Shown: one piece after another, positions 1 to 6,020 of the stretch
Layout: the number at the start of each line of letters is the position of its first letter
Numbering within the stretch: the stretch's first letter is position 1
DNA from: Bacteroidales bacterium
GTDB taxonomy: Bacteria; Bacteroidota; Bacteroidia; Bacteroidales; UBA7960
Reading direction: 5' to 3'
Assembly: GCA_007122745.1 (NCBI GenBank)
Contig: SKTA01000123.1
Coordinates: 1 to 8,769, forward strand
DNA length: 8,769 bases
The notes under the pieces: generated by a model
Seen by the model: only the letters and a program-made list of their open reading frames with translations
Databases searched by the model: none
Told to the model about the DNA's origin: nothing
Translations under genes and position numbers: made by a program

Positions 1-50
1 ACCGCACTCTCATGAAAGGAGTATCCCGATTTTTTTATGATTTTGCCCAT
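1..50 (-). CDS. Partial CDS, N-terminus only; possible WbpD-like sugar N-acetyltransferase
   Basis: An ATG on the minus strand at position 50 opens 16 codons that stay open to the window edge, giving MGKIIKKSGYSFHESA followed by a GTn (Val) codon. The string FHESAV resembles the first strand of left-handed beta-helix acetyltransferases of the WbpD/WlbB type, which usually begin with a short stretch ending in H-x-S-A-x-V-D. These enzymes acetylate the 3-amino group of a UDP-2-acetamido-3-amino uronic acid. The gene lies 243 bases downstream of a WbpE/WlbC-like aminotransferase, which makes the substrate for such an enzyme, so context agrees. Only 16 residues are visible, so the family call is an inference; another protein with a similar start is possible. 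Confidence 0.45.
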   Translation of the reverse strand, partial: MGKIIKKSGYSFHESA

Positions 51-60
51 GGAAGAATGT

Positions 61-96
61 TTAGTTGTTGAGTTGTTTAGTTGTTGAGTTGTTTAG
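61..96. repeat. Octamer-based tandem repeat, TTAGTTGT/TGAGTTGT
   Basis: TTAGTTGTTGAGTTGT occurs twice head to tail (61-76 and 77-92), followed by TTAG (93-96). Each 16-base unit is two near-identical octamers, TTAGTTGT and TGAGTTGT, so the real period is 8. It lies in the spacer between the aminotransferase and the gene at the left edge. No coding role is evident. Confidence 0.85.
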
Positions 97-151
97 TAAA
101 ACAATCCTCTTTTTCTTTGAACCCTCTGCGACTAAGCAATTATTGTTTTAC

Positions 152-176
152 CGCGAAGACGCAAAGAACGCGAAGA
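152..176. repeat. Short octamer repeat, CGCGAAGA/CGCAAAGA
   Basis: CGCGAAGA (152-159), CGCAAAGA (160-167), one extra A, then CGCGAAGA (169-176). The sequence around 113-135 (TTCTTTGA, CTCTGCG) looks like a degraded reverse-complement arm of the same motif, which would make this an imperfect inverted element. I recall similar strings between genes in Bacteroidota genomes, but could not check this. Confidence 0.6.
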
Positions 177-180
177 TTCA

Positions 181-248
181 TTTGCACATCTTTACATTTG
201 CACATCTTTACATTTGCTAATTTGCACATTAACACATTTGCACATCTT
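181..248. repeat. Octamer-based tandem array, TTTGCACA/TCTTTACA
   Basis: The stretch divides exactly into octamers: TTTGCACA, TCTTTACA, TTTGCACA, TCTTTACA, TTTGCTAA, TTTGCACA, TTAACACA, TTTGCACA, then TCTT. Two perfect 16-base units (181-196, 197-212) are followed by diverged ones that keep the 8-base register. Any reading frame through it gives a low-complexity peptide with an 8-residue repeat, so open frames here are artefacts. Confidence 0.85.
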
Positions 249-250
249 CC

Positions 251-274
251 TTCGAGCTTCCAGCTTTGAGCTTT
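251..274. repeat. Degenerate AGCTT-type short repeat
   Basis: GAGCTT, CAGCTT and GAGCTT occur at 254-259, 261-266 and 269-274, with a 7-8 base spacing. This continues the run of short-period repeats up to about 20 bases from the aminotransferase stop codon. AGCT is self-complementary, but I see no long stem with a T-run, so I do not call it a terminator. Confidence 0.4.
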
Positions 275-293
275 TGTCGCCCAGCGCCCCATT

Positions 294-1433
294 TTACACC
301 TTACACGCCTCCATCCCCTCCAGAACGTTAGCACATATATACTTCAACTGCTCCTCATCCAGCTCCGTATGCATGGGCAACGAAATGACGCTTTCACTCA
401 AAGCTTCTGATACCGGGAAGTCTCCCTTTTCATATCTTGGGTCATCGTATGCTTTTTGCATGTGCATCGGCACGGGGTAATATACCATGGCCGGAACCTC
501 CTTTTCTCCAAGGTACTTCTGAAGGCCGAAACGGTCAACTCCTTTCGTTTTCAGTGTATACTGATGAAAAACATGTGTTGAAAACGGACTCCTTGCCGGA
601 ATTTCAAGTCCGGGATAATCTTTAAACATCATGTCATAATAATTGGCGGCTTTTTGACGTGCTGCGGCATACTGGTCGAGATGGCGCAGCTTGATGCGCA
701 ATATGGCGGCCTGAATGCTGTCTAGCCTTGAATTGACTCCCACGGAATCATGATAATACCTTGTTTCCATGCCGTGGTTAACAACCACACGCATCCGCTG
801 TGCAAGTGCATCATCGTTTGTGAAAATGGCACCTCCGTCGCCGTAACAACCCAGGTTTTTCGAAGGGAAAAAGGATGTACAGCCTATATGTCCGATAGTA
901 CCAGCCTTTTTTGCCGTACCATCTTTGAACAGGTAATCGGAACCGACTGCCTGGGCTGCATCTTCAATTACATATAGATTATTATCACGGGCTATCTGCA
1001 TGATCTGATCCATGTCGGTACATTGCCCAAACAGATGAACAGGCACCACTGCCTTTGTTTTTGGGGTGATCGATTTTTTAAGGGACTCCGGATCAATGTT
1101 GAACGTGTCAGGAAGCACATCGACCAATACGGGAGTGAGTCCAAGCAGGGCGATAACCTCTACGGTGGCCACAAAGGTGAATGTGGTGGTGATCACCTCG
1201 TCACCGGGCTTTAGGTCGAGGGCCATCATCGCAACCTGAAGGGCATCGGTGCCGTTGGCACAGGGGACAACATGTTTTACACCCAGGTAGGATTCAAGCT
1301 CTTGTTGAAATGCCTTCACTTCCGGTCCGTTGATATATTGTGTGGATCGAATGACGTCGATTGCGGCAGCGTCAATCTCCTGCTGTATCTTTTCATATTG
1401 ACGCTTTAAGTCAACCATTTGGATTTTTTCCAT
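294..1433 (-). CDS. DegT/DnrJ/EryC1/StrS sugar aminotransferase, WbpE/WlbC-like
   Basis: A 379-residue PLP-dependent fold-type I aminotransferase, normal length for the family. It is expected to transfer an amino group, usually from glutamate, to a keto-sugar nucleotide in the cytoplasm. Visible family signatures are IDLK-like MVDLKRQY near the N-terminus, CANGTDALQ, GDEVITTTFTFVATVE, VIEDAAQ (D158 contacts the PLP ring nitrogen), TSFFPSKNLGCYGDGG (K192, Schiff-base lysine), and VNSRLDSIQAAIL. The pattern is close, from memory, to WbpE/WlbC, which aminate UDP-2-acetamido-2-deoxy-3-oxo-glucuronate; the exact substrate cannot be proved from sequence alone. The frame stays open further upstream, but the extension is cysteine- and methionine-rich and unlike the family. 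The family N-terminal motif begins six residues after M at 1433, so I chose that start. No Shine-Dalgarno is seen. The next minus-strand gene (1-50) may be the partner acetyltransferase. Confidence 0.93.
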   Translation of the reverse strand: MEKIQMVDLKRQYEKIQQEIDAAAIDVIRSTQYINGPEVKAFQQELESYLGVKHVVPCANGTDALQVAMMALDLKPGDEVITTTFTFVATVEVIALLGLTPVLVDVLPDTFNIDPESLKKSITPKTKAVVPVHLFGQCTDMDQIMQIARDNNLYVIEDAAQAVGSDYLFKDGTAKKAGTIGHIGCTSFFPSKNLGCYGDGGAIFTNDDALAQRMRVVVNHGMETRYYHDSVGVNSRLDSIQAAILRIKLRHLDQYAAARQKAANYYDMMFKDYPGLEIPARSPFSTHVFHQYTLKTKGVDRFGLQKYLGEKEVPAMVYYPVPMHMQKAYDDPRYEKGDFPVSEALSESVISLPMHTELDEEQLKYICANVLEGMEACKV

Positions 1434-1478
1434 AAAGATGCAAATATTGTTTGATGGTAAATTATGCATTAGCATCAG

Positions 1479-1486
1479 CAAAGATA
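1479..1486 (-). promoter_or_regulatory. Bacteroidota-type -7 box (TATCTTTG) for the aminotransferase
   Basis: On the minus strand the sequence reads TATCTTTG, an exact match to TAnnTTTG. It lies 45 bases before the ATG at 1433, a plausible leader length. I see no good TTTG -33 element at the expected distance, so the promoter is only half supported. If real, the aminotransferase can be transcribed independently of the upstream glycosyltransferase. Confidence 0.4.
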
Positions 1487-1546
1487 TAAATATTTGCTTC
1501 TGCCTGACCGTTTCATAAAGGATACATGCATAACATAAACAGGCCA

Positions 1547-1581
1547 TTGTATTAGACGTATATAAACATTGTTTATCTTTG
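1547..1581 (+). promoter_or_regulatory. Possible plus-strand promoter with overlapping dyad, no obvious gene downstream
   Basis: TTG (1547-1549) and TATCTTTG (1574-1581) lie 24 bases apart, slightly long for a Bacteroidota promoter. A dyad with perfect 7-base arms, ATAAACA (1562-1568) and TGTTTAT (1570-1576), overlaps the -7 box; another ATAAACA lies at 1535-1541. A transcript from here would run antisense to the 3' end of the glycosyltransferase gene. It may be chance in AT-rich DNA. Confidence 0.25.
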
Positions 1582-1595
1582 ATGCAAACAGCAGA

Positions 1596-1649
1596 TCATG
1601 CGATTTTTTCTGCTTTTTGTTTCTCCACCTCTATTTGGCCGGAGTCCAT
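1596..1649 (-). other. Short protein-like frame, possible gene remnant or small peptide
   Basis: From ATG at 1649 the minus strand encodes MDSGQIEVEKQKAEKIA and then TGA. The same frame is open upstream for another 16 codons, back to a TAG at 1698-1700, and is rich in Gly, Pro and Asn. The composition (charged, Glu/Lys/Ala) looks like the C-terminal end of a real protein more than random sequence. I do not recognise it. It could be the tail of a decayed gene, a small peptide, or chance. Confidence 0.2.
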
Positions 1650-1734
1650 GTCGCTGCCATTGCCTCCCACGAGGCCCGGTTGTGGAAAAAAGCGGAGCTA
1701 CGGAAGCGATCATGAAACATCTGAAAACCTGGCT

Positions 1735-2586
1735 TTAAACAATATCCTTGAAACGTTCCGGAATTTCAATTACCGGTTTTTCGCGAAGCATACCGGGCTT
1801 GTTTAGGGAGAAGAACGGGCGGAAAAGGTTTTGCCTTTTGCGCGCCTTCGCAAAAAAACGGTCGCCGGGGATGGCCTGTTTTCTCCTTATGATCTCAAAA
1901 AGGCCAAACCTCCTGTTAAAGTGTTTTGTCCACCCCCTTTGGTTCAACTCCGCATCGCTGATCTTGTTCTTGCAGTGATTGTAATCCACCATCCCAAAAT
2001 GAAAAAGAAACAAATTGGGATCAATGAAAAAGTTCTTCCCTTTCACCCTGTGGTAGCCTGAACCCCAGCGAACAGGGCTCAGGGCTACGTTCGCCTTGGT
2101 GTATCGGGCAGAAACATGTGCATAGCTCCTTTGCTGCAGGAAAGGCTTTGAAAAGTCGATCTCCTGATCATGGTCCGGATGTTGCCCCACATCCAATCCC
2201 AACGCGGATAAAGAGGACCTGTTGAAGGGTTGTGAAAGATAGGCTGCAAGCGTTTTGCCCGAAGCCGGGTCGCAAACCAGAAACTCATCAATATCGGAGG
2301 CAATCACAATATCATACGTGTCGAATAACCCTTTGGCAATATCGGAAACAAGTCTGGCGCGGTACATGTCACCCTTCAGCCGGGCCATGGGTTTATGCAC
2401 CTCCCTGATGATGTTGATCTTGTCGTGACCGGCCGGAAGGGGCTGATCCATTCCGTCAAGCACCAGGTAAAGGTTTTCAGACCCAAACTGGCTGCTGTAA
2501 TAATCGATCCACTTGGGTGTAAAAAAATCATCGTTCCGAACCATGGAGATGACTGCAATTTTCTTTGTTTCGGATTGACGATGCAT
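1735..2586 (-). CDS. Glycosyltransferase, family 2-like (Glyco_tranf_2_4 / GT92-like)
   Basis: A 283-residue soluble protein with no signal peptide or membrane segment. The N-terminus AVISMVRNDDFFTPKWIDYY matches the opening of the family-2-like transferases that begin with a beta strand, a K/R-N-E/D motif and a W-I-x-Y-H/Y helix. VIASDIDEFL supplies the D-x-D metal/nucleotide-sugar motif (D98, D100, followed by E101 and F102). Near the C-terminus, FHFGMVDY resembles the late strand of this group. It probably transfers a sugar from a nucleotide donor to a growing surface glycan at the cytoplasmic face; donor and acceptor are unknown. It starts at ATG 2586, diverges from the Stealth gene across 129 bases, and is followed after 301 bases by the aminotransferase. 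No Shine-Dalgarno is visible. Confidence 0.8.
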   Translation of the reverse strand: MHRQSETKKIAVISMVRNDDFFTPKWIDYYSSQFGSENLYLVLDGMDQPLPAGHDKINIIREVHKPMARLKGDMYRARLVSDIAKGLFDTYDIVIASDIDEFLVCDPASGKTLAAYLSQPFNRSSLSALGLDVGQHPDHDQEIDFSKPFLQQRSYAHVSARYTKANVALSPVRWGSGYHRVKGKNFFIDPNLFLFHFGMVDYNHCKNKISDAELNQRGWTKHFNRRFGLFEIIRRKQAIPGDRFFAKARKRQNLFRPFFSLNKPGMLREKPVIEIPERFKDIV

Positions 2587-2609
2587 GAAATCAGGCTTTT
2601 GCCCCTTAA

Positions 2610-2642
2610 AAAAAGTACTTGTATGGGATAAATCATCAGCAA
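2610..2642 (-). promoter_or_regulatory. Weak candidate promoter for the glycosyltransferase
   Basis: On the minus strand TTG (2642-2640, within a T-rich run) is followed after 22 bases by TACTTTTT (2617-2610), a one-mismatch version of TAnnTTTG. This sits 23 bases before the ATG at 2586. It is a weak match in an AT-rich region. Confidence 0.25.
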
Positions 2643-2671
2643 AAATGCAAAAAAAAAGCCACTTTTAAGTG

Positions 2672-2679
2672 TATCTTTG
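2672..2679 (+). promoter_or_regulatory. Bacteroidota-type -7 box (TATCTTTG) for the Stealth/ligase pair
   Basis: TATCTTTG matches TAnnTTTG exactly and lies 36 bases before the ATG at 2716. A start of transcription a few bases after the box would put the in-frame TTG at 2677 inside the promoter, which argues against that codon as translation start. No clear -33 TTTG is present. Confidence 0.4.
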
Positions 2680-2715
2680 TTTTTTATTGGTTTGATGACA
2701 AATTTTCCCTGCTGT

Positions 2716-3735
2716 ATGATGAATGATGCAGAAACCGGAAACAACCCAATTGATGTGGTGATCTCGTGGGTGGATGGCAATGATCCGAACCATCAAAGGA
2801 AAATGAACCCTTTCCTTGATAACCGGGTGCGGAAAGATATTCCCGGGGCAAACCCAACACGTTTCAGGTCGGTAAATGAGATCAGGTATTGCGTTTTATC
2901 CATATTTACCTTTGCCCCCTTTGTGCGAAAAGTCTTTATCGTGACTGATGAACAGGATCCCGGATTGCATGATGATGTTGAAAAGTATTTTCCTGAACGC
3001 CTCCGGTTGCTGAAAATTATTGATCATAAGGAAGTTTTCAAAGATTACGGGCACTTCCTGCCAACCTTTAGCAGCAGAGCTATTGAAAGTATGATCTGGC
3101 GTATTGATGGGCTGTCAGATCGTTTTATTTATTTTAATGATGATTCTTTCCTGATCAGAAACACCAGGGTTTCCGACTTTTTTATTCAAAACAGACCCGT
3201 TTTGCGGGGTGGGTGGCTGCCCTCTCCCTGGCCCAGAACGTTATGGTTAGGTTTTCAAAGCTTTATGAAGAAGTCATTGATGGGAAGGAAGGACTTTCAA
3301 CCAAAGCCATCTTATCATCTCGCTCAATGGCTTGCAGCGAAAAAAGCGGGATTCAGGTATCGTTATTTTTATTTTAACCATACACCCTATTCGATCAGCA
3401 AACCAACAGCAGAAAAGTTCTACAAAGAGGATCCCCGGTTTTTTGAAGATCACCTTCAGCACCGGTTCAAAAATCACAAACAGACCAACTTTATCTCGCT
3501 ACTCTATCATCTGGAATTAAAAAACGGAAATAAAAACATCAGAAAACCAGACGTTGCTTATGTGAATCCTACCGGACGGCAGAAAGGCTACATAGATCGA
3601 AAAATTGAATTGTGCAAGCGGGATGAAAGAATCAAGTTTTTGTGTGTACAAAGCATGGATCTGTGCAATAAAGAGGATCAGGACAAAGTTTTTACCTGGT
3701 TGGAGGATCTGTTTCATAAACCCCACTCTGATTAA
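2716..3735 (+). CDS. Stealth-family capsular polysaccharide phosphotransferase
   Basis: About 339 residues, cytoplasmic, with the ordered conserved regions of Stealth proteins. These enzymes transfer sugar-1-phosphate to form phosphodiester-linked glycans and are related to the GlcNAc-1-phosphotransferase alpha/beta subunits. CR1 is IDVVISWVDG (12-21). CR2 runs from about residue 48 to 146 and contains NEIRYCVLSIFTFAPFVRKV, IVTDEQDP, HKEVF, LPTFSSRAIES (115-125) and FIYFNDDSFL (137-146). A CR3-like region has NHTPYSISK (221-229) and a following H-x-x-H/R-F stretch, and a short CR4-like tail is present. Start choice: frames open further upstream include TTG 2677 (inside the -7 box) and ATG 2695, but ATG 2716 or 2719 leaves a normal leader and CR1 close to the N-terminus. 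Sugar donor and acceptor are unknown. The ligase follows after 49 bases, so the two are probably cotranscribed. Confidence 0.9.
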   Translation: MMNDAETGNNPIDVVISWVDGNDPNHQRKMNPFLDNRVRKDIPGANPTRFRSVNEIRYCVLSIFTFAPFVRKVFIVTDEQDPGLHDDVEKYFPERLRLLKIIDHKEVFKDYGHFLPTFSSRAIESMIWRIDGLSDRFIYFNDDSFLIRNTRVSDFFIQNRPVLRGGWLPSPWPRTLWLGFQSFMKKSLMGRKDFQPKPSYHLAQWLAAKKAGFRYRYFYFNHTPYSISKPTAEKFYKEDPRFFEDHLQHRFKNHKQTNFISLLYHLELKNGNKNIRKPDVAYVNPTGRQKGYIDRKIELCKRDERIKFLCVQSMDLCNKEDQDKVFTWLEDLFHKPHSD

Positions 3736-3784
3736 AAAAAATACACATCAAAAGAGATTCAGTTATTTCTTTAACGGCGTTGCC

Positions 3785-5398
3785 ATGCTCCCTGAATTAA
3801 AAAAAGCATTTGCCTTTTCATCTGACGAAAGGATATTTGAATACCTGCTGTTTTTGTTTTTATCTCTTTTCGTCATAAGCTTGCCCACTTCACGGGCATT
3901 TGTAAGCATCGCACAAATACTGCTGGCTGCCAACTGGTTGCTTGAGGGCTCATTTAAGGAAAAGTTCAGACGTTTAGGAAAGAACAGGGCTGCCTTTTAT
4001 TTAATTGGCGTGTTTTTTGTTTATGCGCTGGGCCTGTTTTGGACACAAGATTTGGCTTATGGTGGCTCGGTCATGAAAAACAAGCTGCCTTATTTGTCGT
4101 TGATTTTGGTTGTGGCTTCTTCCCGACCATTGAAAAATGAAAGAATTCTGATATTGCCATTGCTGTATGCTGCCTCCTTGCTTTTCACAACTTTTGCAGG
4201 AGTTGCGGTGGTTCTTTCAGAAACGCATACAGACCCCAGAGATGTTTCCCCTTTCATACCACACATCCATCTCAGCATGATGATTCTGATGACGGCAGTG
4301 TTTTTGCCCTGGTATATACGCCGGATCTCAGCAGGTAAAACCTGGTACTTTGTTTCGCTGGCTGTCTCCGCCTGGTTGGTTGTTTTCTTGTTTATTATGG
4401 GAACACTTACCGGGATCATTACGCTGGTCGTAATGATTATTTTTCTGCTGTTGCGCGATTTGTTCAGGAAGCCAGGGATAGCCAAAAGTATCATCTTTGG
4501 TTTAATGATTGTTGCTGCTGGTGTAATCTCTTTTTTCATCATGAAGCAGATCGCGGAACCTGTTTACAGGCAAGTTAATCCTGAGCCTTATGAATTTCAT
4601 GAATTAACAGCAAAGGGAAATATATACACGCATGATGAAGAGATTGAATTGAGGGAGAATGGGCACCTGGTTTTTTCCTTCATTGCGAAGGATGAGCTCC
4701 GGAATGCGTGGAACCAGCGGAGCGACATCATTTTCGACAGCCTGGATCAGGCCGGAAATGAATTAAAATATACATTATACCGCTTTCTGAGTTCCAAAGG
4801 ATTGCGCAAGGATGAAGCTGCGTTGCAAATGTTGTCGGATGAGGAGATAAAAGCCGTTGAACAAGGCATCCCCAATTATTTATACATGGAATGGCCCAAT
4901 GTTTATGTGCGCATCCATCAAACATTTTGGGAGTTGCATGCATACAGGCAAACAGGAAACCCCAGCGGCCATTCCTTTACCCAGCGGTTAGAGGTGTGGA
5001 GAGCCGGTTTTGTTGCAGCAAAAATGCGTCCCGTTTTTGGATGGGGAACAGGAAGTCACATTTTGGCAATACATACAGGCCTGGACCTGATTGAGTCCAG
5101 GTTTGATGCCTTTGTGCTAAAGCATGCACACAATCAGCTTTTACACCTTGTAATCATGCTTGGCATTACGGGCCTGATTGCAATCTTTGCTCTTTATTAT
5201 ATGTTTATCAGGCAATCGGGTGCTATAAGGTATCTGCCCTTTAACATTCTCATAGTGATTGTGATGGTATTCATGCTGGGGAATAGCCCGCTTGACAGCC
5301 AGATGTCCCTGAATTTTATCTTGTTTTTTGCCTTGTATTTTGGTGTGCTAATGCCACGTCTTAAAAAAACCCATACCCCAATCAGAATGCATAATTAG
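3785..5398 (+). CDS. O-antigen ligase/polymerase family protein (Wzy_C) with large periplasmic loop
   Basis: A 537-residue polytopic inner-membrane protein with about nine hydrophobic segments before residue 254 and about three after residue 450. Between them lies a hydrophilic loop of nearly 200 residues. The loop ends with the Wzy_C signature: RLEVWRAG (401-408), P416-x-FGWGTGSH (to 425) and LKHAHNQLLHLVIMLG (445-460). H449-N450 corresponds to the conserved His-Asn region needed for ligase activity in WaaL. A preceding HIHLSMM motif is also typical. The loop contains TAKGNIY, ENGH, LKYTLYRFLSSKGLRKD, LSDEEI and TGNPSGHS, which I associate with Bacteroidota members of the family. It probably joins undecaprenyl-linked glycan to lipid A-core or another acceptor, or polymerises it; sequence does not decide. 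ATG 3785 was chosen because the longer open frame overlaps the Stealth gene in a different, shadow-like frame. No Shine-Dalgarno and no terminator are seen. Confidence 0.9.
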   Translation: MLPELKKAFAFSSDERIFEYLLFLFLSLFVISLPTSRAFVSIAQILLAANWLLEGSFKEKFRRLGKNRAAFYLIGVFFVYALGLFWTQDLAYGGSVMKNKLPYLSLILVVASSRPLKNERILILPLLYAASLLFTTFAGVAVVLSETHTDPRDVSPFIPHIHLSMMILMTAVFLPWYIRRISAGKTWYFVSLAVSAWLVVFLFIMGTLTGIITLVVMIIFLLLRDLFRKPGIAKSIIFGLMIVAAGVISFFIMKQIAEPVYRQVNPEPYEFHELTAKGNIYTHDEEIELRENGHLVFSFIAKDELRNAWNQRSDIIFDSLDQAGNELKYTLYRFLSSKGLRKDEAALQMLSDEEIKAVEQGIPNYLYMEWPNVYVRIHQTFWELHAYRQTGNPSGHSFTQRLEVWRAGFVAAKMRPVFGWGTGSHILAIHTGLDLIESRFDAFVLKHAHNQLLHLVIMLGITGLIAIFALYYMFIRQSGAIRYLPFNILIVIVMVFMLGNSPLDSQMSLNFILFFALYFGVLMPRLKKTHTPIRMHN

Positions 5399-5417
5399 TT
5401 CACCGGTTTTGGCGTTT

Positions 5418-6020
5418 TCATTTTTCACCGGCTTTGTATTTGGCAACAAACTTACGATATCGCCGCCTGAGTTTATTTCGGTTTCCCCGATTAAATGCAA
5501 GGTAAATCTGCCAGGGAAATGCCTTCCATCCCAGTCGCTTATAATCAACAACAATCGGCCGCCAGTCTGTTTCGCTTTGTTTTTGAACAAACATGTTGTT
5601 TCCGTTTAATACATCAAAAAACCAAAGCTGATTTTCTTCAAGAAAGTGAAACAGGTCACTGACATGTTGCCAAAAGATTTTATTGCTGATTTTTGTGTGA
5701 CGCTTGACAGGTTTGGCAAAGCTGCCGTCATGGTTGCGGGGTATTTCAGTTAATACATAGTCCTTTTCTGCTTCGAGCACGGGGTTGAAATAAGGTTTGA
5801 TCTTCTCTGGAATGGTTTTGTAGAGATTATATTCTTTAATATTTGTGTTTTTCCAGAAAAAGAAAGCCTGAAGCTTACGTGTTGGATTTAATTTGGTTTT
5901 TACTATTTTTACACAAAGTCCCGGTTTGTTTGCAATTGAATAACAATCTCTTAAATTGCCCCAGCCAATCTTCTGATCGGCATGAAGTAGTCCATGTTTT
6001 TTGGTAAGAATCGACTTCAT
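5418..6020 (-). CDS. YrbL-family protein with kinase-like fold (PhoP regulatory network protein-like)
   Basis: A 200-residue soluble protein matching the YrbL family in length and motif order. NLRDCYSIANKPGLCVKIVK (22-41) carries the Lys expected to bind nucleotide phosphate (K38). NIKEYNLY gives the helix-C-like Glu (E63), YVLTEI the hinge, FFDVLNGNNMFVQ the catalytic-loop-like Asp/Asn (D136, N141), and IVVDY a DFG-like Asp (D159). All residues needed for a small-molecule or sugar kinase therefore seem present, but the real substrate is unknown; E. coli YrbL is known mainly as a PhoP-controlled gene. Its ATG overlaps the stop codon of the histidine kinase gene (ATGA), implying translational coupling. 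The C-terminus is Arg/Lys-rich (RRRYRKFVAKYK), which could contact membrane or nucleic acid. An alternative reading is an LPS-core kinase of the WaaP/WaaY type, favoured by the nearby glycan genes. Confidence 0.83.
   Translation of the reverse strand: MKSILTKKHGLLHADQKIGWGNLRDCYSIANKPGLCVKIVKTKLNPTRKLQAFFFWKNTNIKEYNLYKTIPEKIKPYFNPVLEAEKDYVLTEIPRNHDGSFAKPVKRHTKISNKIFWQHVSDLFHFLEENQLWFFDVLNGNNMFVQKQSETDWRPIVVDYKRLGWKAFPWQIYLAFNRGNRNKLRRRYRKFVAKYKAGEK

Larger units (their letters stand above)
1434..1734. other. 301-base intergenic gap between aminotransferase and glycosyltransferase
   Basis: This gap separates two minus-strand genes. It holds a minus-strand -7-like box for the aminotransferase (1479-1486), a small dyad overlapping a plus-strand -7-like box (1562-1581), and a short minus-strand frame with protein-like composition (1596-1649). 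I see no tRNA, clear terminator or convincing full gene. Confidence 0.6.

Noticed and set aside
181..248. Possible CRISPR-like array
   Set aside because: Units are 8/16 bases with no unique spacers and no cas genes nearby; it is a simple short-period tandem repeat.
250..293. Intrinsic terminator after the aminotransferase
   Set aside because: The AGCTT repeats give only weak self-complementary 4-base stems, and no stable stem followed by a T-run on the minus strand is visible.
81..480. Open frames of 60-90 codons on both strands over the repeat region
   Set aside because: The frames translate the octamer repeats into low-complexity peptides, and some run into the aminotransferase on the opposite strand; they have no family features.
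1434..1547. N-terminal extension of the aminotransferase
   Set aside because: The 38 extra residues are Cys/Met-rich, absent from the family, and cover the probable promoter box at 1479-1486.
2376..2780. 134-codon minus-strand open frame across the divergent region
   Set aside because: It overlaps the glycosyltransferase in another frame and the Stealth start on the opposite strand; no recognisable motif.
3605..3784. N-terminal extension of the ligase overlapping the Stealth gene
   Set aside because: Sixty residues with many Cys, Trp and Lys and no homology to ligase N-termini; the Met at 3785 directly precedes the first membrane segment.
4090..4542. 150-codon minus-strand open frame
   Set aside because: It lies fully inside the ligase gene, antisense to its membrane helices, and its composition (Ile/Thr/Lys-rich) is what such helices give in reverse.
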